Positions 21,683 to 32,163 of a stretch of DNA of 64,000 bases are shown here, piece by piece (positions within the stretch are counted from its first letter, which is position 1; every line of letters starts with the position of its first letter). Origin of the DNA: Aquanectria penicillioides. Taxonomy: Eukaryota > Ascomycota > Sordariomycetes > Hypocreales > Nectriaceae. The stretch spans positions 2,230,501 to 2,294,500 of the forward strand of contig PYIU01000010.1 of the NCBI GenBank assembly GCA_003415625.1, read 5' to 3'. A model generated the notes under the pieces. The model was not told where the DNA came from and made no database searches. It was given only the letters and a program-made list of their open reading frames with translations. The position numbers were made by a program, and so were the translations under genes.

Positions 21683-24600
21683 ATGTCCCGCAGTATTTCA
21701 TCGGAAAACGTGGCGGATCGCGCAAACCACTCTCGCAATCTTGCATCCAGGTCTCAGGAAGAGGTCTTTCTGTCTGAAATGGTAAACAAACTGGACATCA
21801 CCACCGATCCTTTCCAAGGTAGCGGTACAGCATCAGATGATGACCCAGATCGGGCTATTCAGCTCGATCAGGTGGGTTTCATGTATGGAGAGAGATACGC
21901 AAAGAGTGGCTTGGAGTGTGATTTAATGAAATCAATCCAAGCATTTCAAGACGCTCTAGCTGTGACCACAGAAGAATGCCTGAACCGATCAGGGCGTTTT
22001 GAAATGCTAGGCTGTGGATACCAGGAGAGGTTTCGACGGTCAGGAAAAATAAACGATCTGGAATTTGCTATCAAACAACACCAAGAGGCACTCGAGAAGA
22101 CTTCGGATAGCGATAAAAACCGAGCACGCCGTGTTTATCAACTCGGGACTGGACATGGCGAGAAATATCAAATGACAGACGAGCTTAACGATTTGGAGAT
22201 TGCTATCCAACTATTCGAAGATTCTCTTAAACTGACGCCAAGAAACGATCCTGATCAACCGTATCGTCTTTTCAATCTCGGAGCAGCATACCAACAAAAG
22301 TATGAACGAACAGTAGCAATGGAAGATCTTGAGAGATGCCTACAAAAGTTTCAAGATTCACTCAATGGACAAGGGGATCTTCATCGAGATCGAGCTGCTT
22401 GCCACGAGAGACTTGGATACGGTTTCATGGAGAGATACCGAAGACGTGGATCAATAAGCGACATAGAGACATCTATTTGGCAATTCACCCGATCGGTCGA
22501 GGCAACGCCACACGATCATATAGCCAGAGCAGGCCGGCTTGAGAGTCTTAGCATCACGTATAGCAAAAAGTATCAAACAACCAAAGCGATAAGTGATCTA
22601 GAGGCATGTATCAGCTCCATGAAGGAAGCTGTCGATATGAGACCCAAAGATCATCCAGACCGTGGAAATCAACTTAAAAGTCTTGCGGTTGCATACGGAG
22701 AAAGATATCGGAAGACGAATGCGATAATGGATTTAGAGGAAGCAATCCATTACACTGAGGAAGCTCTCGATATAAATCTCAAGAATCATTTAGATTGTCT
22801 TGATTTACTTGACAATCTGGGAAATGCCTACGAAGAAAAGTACGCAAAGACTAGTGTAATCAGTGACCTCGAGGCAGATATCAATTATTCTGAGCAGGCG
22901 CTGAGTATAATACCCGAGAAACATCCAGATTATGCCAGCCGGCTACATAAGCTCGGTATTAAGTATCACAAGAGTTACGAGAGGACTGGGATAATGCGAC
23001 ATCTAGAAATATCCATGCAGAAACATAAAAAGGTCATTGATATCACACCAAGTGATCATCCAGACCGTGGAGATCAACTACTAAGCCTCGGCCTTGCATA
23101 TGGAGAAAGGTATAGAAGATTGGGGGCAGAAGTAGATCTCCAAACAGGCATTGAGCTTCTAGAAAAGGGTATTGCTGTGGCCGCTGATGGCGATTCCGAT
23201 TCAAAGCATGCAAATCGCCTTAACAACCTAAGCATTTTCTATTCAGAAAAATACGAAATGACTGGGGATTTAGTCGACCTGGAGATATCCATCCGTCGGG
23301 GTCGAGAGGCTCTTGATATAACGTGTGAGGATCATTCAACACATGCAGATCGGTCCACATCTCTCAGCTTTTCTTACTATCACAAATATCGGAGACTTGG
23401 TGCACTCCTGGACCTTGAGATGTCTATTCAATACGCTGAGGCTGGAGTTGCGAAATCTCCAAAAGATAATGAAAACCTCGCATACCATCTTCACGGTCTC
23501 GGTATCATGTATGAAGACAAATTCCGTCGGACTGGATTGATTAGCGATCTCGATCAAGGTATCCAGCTATTGACTGAAGCCGTCAATATGACACCAAAGG
23601 ATGATCCACAATATCCAACCCGGCTCCAAAGCCTCAGCCTTGGGTATGTTGACAGGTTTCGACACACAAATGCTATAGATTCCCTAAATATGGCCATCCA
23701 ACAGCTCGAGGAAGCCCTGCGTGCGGTACCGAAAGATCACGCGCATAGGTCAATGTATTTGACTAGCCTGGGAACCGGATACAAGGAAAAATACGCAAGA
23801 ACTCGAGTAATGTCAGATCTAGAGCTATCTATCCAAAACTTGACTAAGGCTGTTCAAATAACACGACCTGGTCATCCCGATGGTGCAGGCAGACTACTGC
23901 ACCTTGGTCTTGGACACTTTGATAAGTTCAAAATAACCAAGGAGTTAGGAGTTTTGGAGACTGCAATCCAACAGTCACAACGGGCCCTTGATATCACGCC
24001 AGAGGGCCATTCAGACCTGAAATATCAGCTTCGCGCCCTTGGTGAAATGTACAGATATAAGTATAAGATAACTAGAGAATGGACAGATTTGCGCATATCC
24101 ATTCAGAGATTAGAGGGAGCCCTCAATGCAACGTCAAAAGATCAATCAGATATAGGATCTCAATATCATGGGGTTGGGATTGGATACTTGGACAGGTATG
24201 CAGCAACGGGGGCGGACGAAGATCTGAAGAAGGCAACTAAATTGTTGAATGATGCTTTTATGCATTCGTCCTCCGCTGCTAGCAGGAGACTAGACCCCGG
24301 AATGCAGCTGCTCAACATTTACGCAGCAAAGAAAGAATGGGTCTCGGCGCATCGTACAGCTTCAGCAATAATGGAATTGATTCCATTAGTGACGCCCTGG
24401 TCTCTCGGGACCTTGGACAAGCAAGATTCCCTCGTTCAAGTGGCGGGACTCGCTTGCGATGCGGTAGCGGTGTCCTTGCTGGCGGGCAAAGCACCCTATG
24501 AAGCAATTCGCCTACTGGAACTCGGTCGCGGTGTTATTATAGGCTCATTAAGCGATCTGCGTATGGACTTATCCCACCTTCAGCAGGTATCTCCCGACTT

Positions 24601-25957
24601 AGCTGAAGAATACGTGAGGATACGAGATCAACTGGATGAACCCCCAGGGTTTCATGTAGATGGGCTCGATGCGTCTGCATGGAAACCATATGATCGGCAC
24701 AATGCATCTGAAAGTTTGGAGCAAACAATCCTAGCCATTCGCGACTTGCCCGGCTTTAATCGCTTTCTCTTGGCAGCAACTGAAGATGAAATGAAACATG
24801 CGGCAATCTTCGGCCCGATAGTTATTATTAACATTAGTGACTATCGTTGTGATGCGTTGATTATTGAGAAGAGAGAACTGAGAACAATACCGCTTCCTCG
24901 TTTGAATAGAAGAGATATCGAGAACCGAATGGAAGCTTTAGAGTCCAATATGAGAGGCACTGAGCTTCTAGGGTGGCTATGGGAAACCTTTATGAAAGAC
25001 ATCCTCGAGGCACTGGGTTTCACAAGAGCTCTTCGAGATCCATGGCCTCGAGTTTGGTGGATTCCAACTGGGCCACTCAGCAAATTCCCACTCCATGCAG
25101 CTGGTTACCATCACAAGGCATCTTTGGATACGGTGTGTGATAGAGTAATGTCATCATATGCCTCATCCATAAAGACGCTCATATACGGCCGCAAACAGCT
25201 AAAATCACCAGATTCTACAACTTCAGCACTTCTTGTGGCTATGGAAAATACCCCTGGCTGCTCTCGGCTGCCCTTTGCAACAAAGGAGATTGAAATGTTA
25301 AAAGGTTTATGCAGATCAATGGCACTTGTTCCAACTGAACCAAGAAGACACACTAGGAACATTTTGTTGCATCTACAAGATTGCAAGATATTTCATTTTG
25401 CTGGTCATGGATTTACAGATCAAGAGGATCCCTCAAAAAGTTACCTCCTTCTTGAGGATGGAAGGAGTAGTCCGCTTACGGTAGGCCATTTTTTGGAAAC
25501 CAAACTCCATAAACATTCGCCATTTCTTGCATATCTCTCGGCATGTGGAACCGGTCGAATTAAAGACAAGAAGTTCTATGACGAAAGCGTGCATCTGATA
25601 AGTGCATCCCAATTGGCTGGGTTTCGCCACGTCATTGGCACTTTATGGGAGGTTAGTGATGAGACATGCCTCGATGTGGCGAGGATGACCTACGAGCAAT
25701 TAATTGACGGAGGCCTGACGGATGAGTCAGTGTGCCAGGGACTTCATAGGGCTACGAGAGAAATGCGAGATCGCTGGTTAGATACTAGAGGAACCTTGGA
25801 AGACGGAGGCACGCAAACTGAAACTCGGCCGGTTGGGTTATCATCAACAAAAATGGCCACTGATAAGCTTCCAAGAGATATTGAGCTGGTGGAAGAGTAT
25901 GAACAGGAGAGGATTGGCTGCTTGCATTGGGTTCCATATGTTCATTTCGGCGTGTAA
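21683..25957 (+). CDS. TPR-CHAT protein: long TPR-like array plus CHAT protease domain
   Basis: A single-exon gene of 1,424 residues using the ATG at 21683. Residues about 60-870 hold at least 18 tandem units with a period near 45 residues, each with an LGxxYxxRYxRTG-like turn, a DLExxIQ helix and a TPxDHPDR-like linker; this is the pattern of fungal TPR arrays. The C-terminal 330 residues are a CHAT (caspase HetF-associated with TPRs) domain, with the catalytic His in FHFAGHG near residue 1242 and the catalytic Cys in LSACGTG near 1288, then the GTLWEVSD segment. CHAT domains are clan CD cysteine proteases; in bacteria some cleave gasdermins or partner proteins to trigger cell death. In fungi TPR-CHAT proteins are suspected immune or allorecognition proteins. 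The partner and the cleavage target are unknown. Family assignment is firm. Confidence 0.93.
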   Translation: MSRSISSENVADRANHSRNLASRSQEEVFLSEMVNKLDITTDPFQGSGTASDDDPDRAIQLDQVGFMYGERYAKSGLECDLMKSIQAFQDALAVTTEECLNRSGRFEMLGCGYQERFRRSGKINDLEFAIKQHQEALEKTSDSDKNRARRVYQLGTGHGEKYQMTDELNDLEIAIQLFEDSLKLTPRNDPDQPYRLFNLGAAYQQKYERTVAMEDLERCLQKFQDSLNGQGDLHRDRAACHERLGYGFMERYRRRGSISDIETSIWQFTRSVEATPHDHIARAGRLESLSITYSKKYQTTKAISDLEACISSMKEAVDMRPKDHPDRGNQLKSLAVAYGERYRKTNAIMDLEEAIHYTEEALDINLKNHLDCLDLLDNLGNAYEEKYAKTSVISDLEADINYSEQALSIIPEKHPDYASRLHKLGIKYHKSYERTGIMRHLEISMQKHKKVIDITPSDHPDRGDQLLSLGLAYGERYRRLGAEVDLQTGIELLEKGIAVAADGDSDSKHANRLNNLSIFYSEKYEMTGDLVDLEISIRRGREALDITCEDHSTHADRSTSLSFSYYHKYRRLGALLDLEMSIQYAEAGVAKSPKDNENLAYHLHGLGIMYEDKFRRTGLISDLDQGIQLLTEAVNMTPKDDPQYPTRLQSLSLGYVDRFRHTNAIDSLNMAIQQLEEALRAVPKDHAHRSMYLTSLGTGYKEKYARTRVMSDLELSIQNLTKAVQITRPGHPDGAGRLLHLGLGHFDKFKITKELGVLETAIQQSQRALDITPEGHSDLKYQLRALGEMYRYKYKITREWTDLRISIQRLEGALNATSKDQSDIGSQYHGVGIGYLDRYAATGADEDLKKATKLLNDAFMHSSSAASRRLDPGMQLLNIYAAKKEWVSAHRTASAIMELIPLVTPWSLGTLDKQDSLVQVAGLACDAVAVSLLAGKAPYEAIRLLELGRGVIIGSLSDLRMDLSHLQQVSPDLAEEYVRIRDQLDEPPGFHVDGLDASAWKPYDRHNASESLEQTILAIRDLPGFNRFLLAATEDEMKHAAIFGPIVIINISDYRCDALIIEKRELRTIPLPRLNRRDIENRMEALESNMRGTELLGWLWETFMKDILEALGFTRALRDPWPRVWWIPTGPLSKFPLHAAGYHHKASLDTVCDRVMSSYASSIKTLIYGRKQLKSPDSTTSALLVAMENTPGCSRLPFATKEIEMLKGLCRSMALVPTEPRRHTRNILLHLQDCKIFHFAGHGFTDQEDPSKSYLLLEDGRSSPLTVGHFLETKLHKHSPFLAYLSACGTGRIKDKKFYDESVHLISASQLAGFRHVIGTLWEVSDETCLDVARMTYEQLIDGGLTDESVCQGLHRATREMRDRWLDTRGTLEDGGTQTETRPVGLSSTKMATDKLPRDIELVEEYEQERIGCLHWVPYVHFGV

Positions 25958-26380
25958 GCTATTTCGGTTTTCAATATATAGTCCTCTTGCATTGAGAAGA
26001 AACTTAGTGCTATAGTGAGTTTTGCAGAAAGACTATGGAATTGGTTGCAATACAAAAGCCTGGGTATCTTCAGGTCGTCGACCTACTAGCACAAGTGGTG
26101 TAGTTGCAAATTCCATTTCGCGCAATTGGAACGTCCGACGACGAGACTTGAATTCAAGAGGATAGTCACTGCAGCATTCTGGAAAATTTCGGTAAAGAAA
26201 GATCATCAATTACATAGGCATTGCGCAAACATCCGTGTACAGCGATTAGGAGGAAGAAGTGACCTGGTACTGTAGATATGCAGAATGTAGTGGTCAGCGG
26301 AAAGTACGTCTGCGGCCTGGCCCGTTCCGACTTCATGCATAGTTCGATCAATGAATACCTGGAGGCCTCAAATGCAATTC
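25958..26380. other. Intergenic region between TPR-CHAT gene and surface-protein relic
   Basis: About 420 nt with no supported gene. The two flanking features are convergent, so this should hold 3' ends only. Confidence 0.4.
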
Positions 26381-27088
26381 TCATGCCGACCAAGCGGCAC
26401 GACGTCGCTTGGTACCGCATCGTGCCCTGAAGTGTGTGACGCTGGGCGTTGCGGGGGCGGCGGGAGGGCTTGATGGGGTCTCGGATGAGATCGTCATGAC
26501 CGCGGCTTCGAAAGTCGTTGGGGTATCAATCGGGGTAGAGCTAGTTATCGTTGGCTGGTTGGATTGGGAAGGGATCGACTGCTGAGGGGTCAAGATCGGA
26601 GTGGATTGGGCGGGAGAAGATTGCGAAGAGGTTGATTCAGAAGTGGTTGGTGCTGCTACAGGCGTAGAGCTGGGTATAAACTCAAGAATAGTGTTTGGTG
26701 TAGAAGTTGGTGTCATGGTCTCGGTTGTGGATGCAGCGGCCAAAGTTGTAGATGTTGGTGCGGGACATACTTCAGACGTGTTGAGTGGGAAAACCACATT
26801 GTCGAAGTCCAGGCGAGTCATGCCATAGCAGACCCATACGAAGAAGATTGAATAGCTAGAGGATGTCGGCTGGAAATTAGTCGAAAATGTGCTCTAGTCG
26901 GGGTTTAAGCCGATCGGAGAGGGATATAGAGTTTTGCTGGAACTGCCCATGCTAGACCAGCTGTCTTTGGAGAGAGCGAAATAGTAGTGATTGTTTTCAC
27001 TGTGAGGCGTTGCAATATAGACAGCCCGGTATGACGCCGAGATAAGATACGACTCGGAGGTATTCAATCCAGTGAGAGTTTGCATCAC
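26381..27088 (-). pseudogene. Relic of a Ser/Thr-rich, probably cell-surface glycoprotein
   Basis: On the minus strand a domain of extracellular fungal type can be read (QTLTGLNTSESYLIS, then an aromatic-rich strand region, then MTRLDFDNVVF), followed by a long Ser/Thr/Pro-rich stalk of about 110 residues. It lacks a start and a signal peptide, is interrupted by an in-frame TAG near 26894, and at its 5' end runs directly into another broken gene. I therefore call it a 5'-truncated pseudogene. Stalked modules of this kind usually sit on the cell wall or plasma membrane. The domain is not one I can name with confidence. Confidence 0.6.
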
Positions 27089-27089
27089 G

Positions 27090-27535
27090 GAAGTTCACGT
27101 CTTGTCGAGCCCCATAACGGAACGCGAAACTTTCATACACTGGTGTCCACGGGCTGCCAACCACGCAGGTTGAGTGCCCTTTTTCTTCCAGAAATAGATA
27201 CACTGACTCATGCTCCAAGCAATGGATTCTACTCTAGTCAAGACCAATCTTTTGCTGACCTGGTCGTCGATCCAGCTCGCGATCTGGATGCGCATCGACA
27301 AAATTGGAATCAAGCAGAAGGTCATGATTTCCAGCAATGACCACCTTGTATATGTGCAGCTGTGAGGCCATGCACTTTAGCCGCGCCTGGATCTCGGCGG
27401 ACATTCCATACTGCGACAGAAGAAGAATGCCACCCATCGGCAATGAAGAGGTAAATGAGTTGTTCGTATTAGAGATACATACCAACGCGACGGCTTGATG
27501 GTCGTCGGGGATTATGTTCGTCGAAACCTCGCCTA
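27090..27535 (-). pseudogene. Decayed calcineurin-like metallophosphoesterase
   Basis: The minus strand reads as a truncated member of the fungal cytosolic metallophosphoesterase family: VVIAGNHDLLLD, then AHPDRELD, then, after a stop, VGSPWTPVYESFAFRYG. The first metal motif, normally DTH, reads NTN, and the segment that should contain the GDL metal motif is deleted. At 27236-27234 the expected W-G pair of the family reads TAG-AGT, which would be G-to-A changes of TGG-GGT. The gene ends abruptly where the neighbouring relic begins. Loss of both metal sites plus a stop means no activity. G-to-A and C-to-T changes fit repeat-induced point mutation, but the sample is small. Confidence 0.75.
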
Positions 27536-27938
27536 TTGGTCGAGTCTCGTTTCTTCCCCGATATATATTAAACGGTAGAGATTGGTGGCTACCCGCTCAA
27601 CAACGCCTTTTGGGTTTGCGGGCCAGACAAACGGTCTGCGTAAAGATTTGATCGACATGTTAATGGAATCTGACGAGCATGTCGCCACGAACCCACAGAA
27701 GCTGTGTTCACAAGACAGTCACGAGGATATACTATTATTGGTCGCCTGTCCAATGTGTGAGAAGCAGCTCAGCCACCGATACACATTGTGGCTCATATTC
27801 GCTTCACTTGACACCGCCACCCTCCAGAAGGCAGACACAGCCTTATCAGCAAAGCCCGGATTTCCCCTCGTCATGCATTTTTACCCCAATTAATATCACA
27901 TCCGATCATCGTGACACCGATTCCTGGCATGAGCCAAC

Positions 27939-30900
27939 ATGTCCCAAGGAATCTCCGCGACGGGCCTGTCCGTGGTATATAAGCCGGACGACGGCGAGGT
28001 GTTGGTCGAGTGAGCCATGTCCAGTTGAGACAAATGAAACATGTCCAGGTGCTGATATGGCTGATTAGTATAGTCCTGATTCACGGGCTGAAGGGGCATC
28101 CGTATAAAACATGGATTTCGACTCAAGCTATGGACGAGTCTACCACACCACCTACATCCCATCGCGAGAGGTCATGGAGCACTAGCAAGGTGCCAAGTGC
28201 CACTGCTAAGCCAGGCGTGAGAAAATGGCTAAAGAGCAAGACGTCAAGAAAGCCCATGGATTATGAAAAGGAAGAAACCAAGTCTTCCTCACAAGATGAT
28301 TACACTATTGGCATAGATCCCCCGTTGTTTTGGCCAGCAGATCTCCTACCCAAAGAATGCAAAAATGCACGCATTCTTACTTATGGTTATGATACAAAAA
28401 TCACAAAATACATGTCTGGTGCGACAAATAAAAATAGTGTATTTTCACACAGCAAAGACTTTCTATTCGCCCTTGCTAGGGACAGAATTAAAGATCGTGC
28501 CATTATATTTCTTGCACACAGTCTTGGCGGTATCGTTGTCAAAGAGGTACGTGAAAAGGATCAAGTTTGTCGAGTATACCATGCCTGCTGACTATTGGAA
28601 TAAGATGCTCGCAAAGTCTTCAACTTCACTAGAACCGGATCTCAAAAATATAGTAGAATCAACAGCAGCAGTCATTTTCATGGGAACGCCCCACCGAGGT
28701 AGTGTTGAGCTTTCATCACTCGGTGAACGGATACGGTCTGTGTTAAGTTTCGCTAGGATGGACACAACGTCTGCTATTCTAGACACCCTAGCACAAAAGA
28801 CTACAGACTTGGAACGTGCACAAGAAGCATTTTCTGCCCTGTGGCAGCAGTATGACTTTCGTGTCAAAACTTTCCAAGAAGGCCTGGGAATGACGGGCGT
28901 GAACCTCGGCGTCCTTGGGAAAAAGGTCGTCCCAGATGCGTCCTCATTAATAGGAGATCAGCGAGAAAATGCGGAGACGCTCCAAGCGAATCATATGGCA
29001 ATGTGTCGGTTTACTGGCGAAGATGATCCTAATTATCTCAAGGTTATCGGAGAGATACGTTCTCTCTATCATTCAATTGAGCACTTGCCGACCCATGGGA
29101 GCCACAAGGCAACGCGAGTAAAGCAGAATAGACTCGCCCTCAAAAAGCGTTCTGCAAAACAATCTGCCAAGAATCCACATAGAAAAGGCCTAAGTCAACG
29201 AGACAAGGAGTCCCTCGAGTCCCTTTGGTTTCCTAGTATGAATAGACGCCTACACACGATCAAAAGCCCAGCCCCAGAAACAGGTGATTGGCTGTTCGAC
29301 AATGAAACATATAAAGACTGGATTCATGGCAGCGACCAAGACAGTCAAAATGGAATTATAATGCTCAAGGGAAAGCCAGGGACAGGAAAATCGACATTAA
29401 TGAAGGAGGCCTTTCGCAGGGCAACATTGGAGCAAACCGATTCGGATTACTTTGCCGTCGCGTTCTTCTTCAACAGCAAAGGGGAAAACATGGAACATTC
29501 CGCTATCGGTCTTTTTCGTTCACTTTTGTACCAACTTCTCCCGTTATATCGACATGGCTTCGAGACTTTGCCTCGGGATACCACTTGGAATGAAGGAGAT
29601 CTCCAGTCTGTCATCAAGTCAATATTTGATAGACGACTTTCGAAGAGAGTAGTAATATTTATCGACGGTCTCGACGAATGTGATGACCCACGTATCCAGG
29701 CATACTTCTGGAAAGACTTGATCGACTGGTCCTTTGATCCGGCTCAAATCAGAATTTGCATATCGAGCCGATATTTTCCTCTCATCACATTACATGGCTG
29801 CCCTGAAATCAAGATGGAAGAACATAATAGCCACGACATATTCACCTACGTGAAACGAAAGGTCAGGCTCGGCGTCACAGAGTCGGAAAGTCAGCATGAG
29901 TCTATCCTCAGAGAGAGGATTATTGAAAAATCTGCCGGGGTTTTTCTGTGGGTTGTTTTGGTAATAGATGGTCTTCTCCAAGGATGGGATCAAGGAAAGG
30001 GGCTAAAGTCCCTGCTAGGACAAATTGATAACATCCCAGTGGAGCTCGAGACTCTCTTCAGCCACATGTTTGATGTCTTGGATCCCGATGAACGACTCTT
30101 CACTCTTCGAGTCTTTCAATGGGCGATCCTCGCAGTTAGACCTCTGCGGCTTCATGAGTGGTATCATGTCCTGGCTTTTATAAAACAACCCGCTCCGCCA
30201 TCACTTCACGAATGGAGGATATCTGAAGAGTTTGTCGAAAATGACGATCAACTTGAGAGAAAGATTAGAAATATCTCAAAGGGTTTACTGGAATTGAGCT
30301 CAAACCAGAATCTCGATGGTCCCAGCAAGAAGGGCCTCGAAACAATGTCTATTCTTGCTGGGGCGGGGTCATTGGACTTCGAAGAGGGCGAATCAAGGGT
30401 AATCCAAGTAATCCACGAGTCAGTGAGACAATTTTTCCTGGACAAAAACGGATTTGCCATGCTAGATCCAAGCATTCGAGGTAATCCAGTTGGCAGCGGT
30501 CACATTTCCATCATGACAACTTGCCTGGATTACCTGGAAATCGAAGAGTTGAACGCCCTGGTTGAGGCACGAGGAAGATCGAAAAGAAGGGACCTGGTCA
30601 CGCCCTCGATTAGTGATTTTTCCGATGAAGTAAAGCAATCACCCGCTGCACCAAGAGCTAGTCGCGAGATTGCCGTTCGCGAGCCTCGACCCACGAGTGT
30701 GAGATCGCTTTCGGTGCCAAATGAGCAAAACCAAGACATCAAAAATTCGCGAGTATCAATGTGGGCGAAAGAAAAAGAAGGGCAGTCAAAAAGATCTACT
30801 CTTAGGTCATTGGCAAATTACGAAGAGGTTAGAGCCAACGTAAATCGCTGGGTGTTGACAACAGAGCTCAGTAACAAAATCAACCCGCCACCACCACAAG

Positions 30901-31343
30901 CTTCATGTCACTCTCTGAGCCAGCGGTCGGTTTCGGTTCACTCACAGATATTGCAAGATTATCCCGCGCTTCTTTCATACGCCACCTTCTCTCTTTTCGC
31001 ACATGCCCATCTAGCCCAAGAAACAAAAATAGACCTGAGCCCGGTATTCAACAGACTGAGACAGAGCAAAACATGGGATCGTTTTATTGCGTTGAGAGAG
31101 GATGTACCTTGGGGCACTAACATTAACAAATTCCTCACCTTTTGGGAACGCCTCCCGTTGGCGGAGGCAGTGCACTATATCTGTAACCAGACAAATGACC
31201 CTAGTGACTCAACAGTCTCCAGCTACACGTCGTGGGCAAGGGAACTTGAGCGGAATGGCCTGAAGAAAAGACGTCTTTCAACGAAGAGCATAAAACGGTC
31301 GCGTAGCGTAGCGAGTTTCAGTTCTGCAAGTAGTTACAAGTAG
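27939..31343 (+). CDS. NLR-like protein: lipase-like (SesB-type) hydrolase domain plus NACHT
   Basis: Three exons: 27939-28009, 28069-28546 and 28605-31343, with 58-59-nt introns that keep frame, for 1,095 residues. The N-terminal alpha/beta-hydrolase has the family opening IVLIHGLKGHPYKTW near residue 25, the nucleophile elbow AHSLGG (Ser about 175), the GTPHRGS loop and a late ANHMAMCRFTG His segment, as in SesB-like domains. The NACHT NTPase follows: Walker A GKPGTGKST near 439-447 and Walker B VVIFIDGLDECDD near 532-543. After the NACHT there is a helical region and a polar Ser/Arg-rich tail; I see no WD40, ankyrin or TPR repeats. Fungal STAND proteins of this type control heterokaryon incompatibility or non-self responses. 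No target is known for this one. Confidence 0.92.
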
Positions 31344-32163
31344 AGCTAGTCGTATCGCTGATTTGCGGACAGGGACGACACAAAGAACGCGGTGGATTGG
31401 ATTGAACGTGGAAGGTATCTGCAATGAGATACAGATAGTATGATTTACAGCTACTATCTATATAGACTGATTGGCTAACAATGCATCGAGTGCTTACTAC
31501 AAAAAGTAAATGTATGCAATGCCATATAAGCGCAAGCTTATGGGATTGTAGCATCACCGTGGGTAACGAGGTGTCAGACCTCTTGATTGAGATTTTAGGC
31601 TTGCAGCCTTCATTGCAAGCGGTAAAAGGGCGAAGACGACATAGACCTAACTCCACTTAGTCAAATCATGGTTCATGATTCGCTCAATATTTGATACGTG
31701 GATATTTCGCTCCGCGAGGAAGAATTTAGGTAGCCGAGCCAAGGAACGACAAGCAGGGCACAGTGGATTAGCACGAATGTTTGGTAGTTTGTAAACACGG
31801 AGTACTTCTTCATTCGTGAGCTAGCTGCTCGTTAGATTCATACGTGGTGGTGTTTTCAATGAGTTTTCAACGAGTAGACACTCTTTCCGGCTCTTCAAGA
31901 AGGCGAGCTGGCTTTGTTCACCATTTTGTCATTTTCTCCTCTTCCTTAGATATTCGTTCATTTATTTTTCCTCGCCCCTTTTACCGCGAGTTTCACCACG
32001 AAGACATGGATGCAGACCGCGTCGGTCTGGGATTGCATGTGACACCTAAATACTGCTATGTCTCCATTAGTGCTGCTCAGGACGCAATGATTTGATTCCA
32101 TGACTCGTATTCTTCTTTCCAGATTTCTTTGCCTTGCAAATAGTAATGAAACACTCCATGGCC
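31344..32163. other. Intergenic region between NACHT gene and Zn2Cys6 regulator
   Basis: About 820 nt without a supported gene. The flanking genes are convergent. Short open frames (31844-32095 and opposite) have no family resemblance. Confidence 0.4.
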
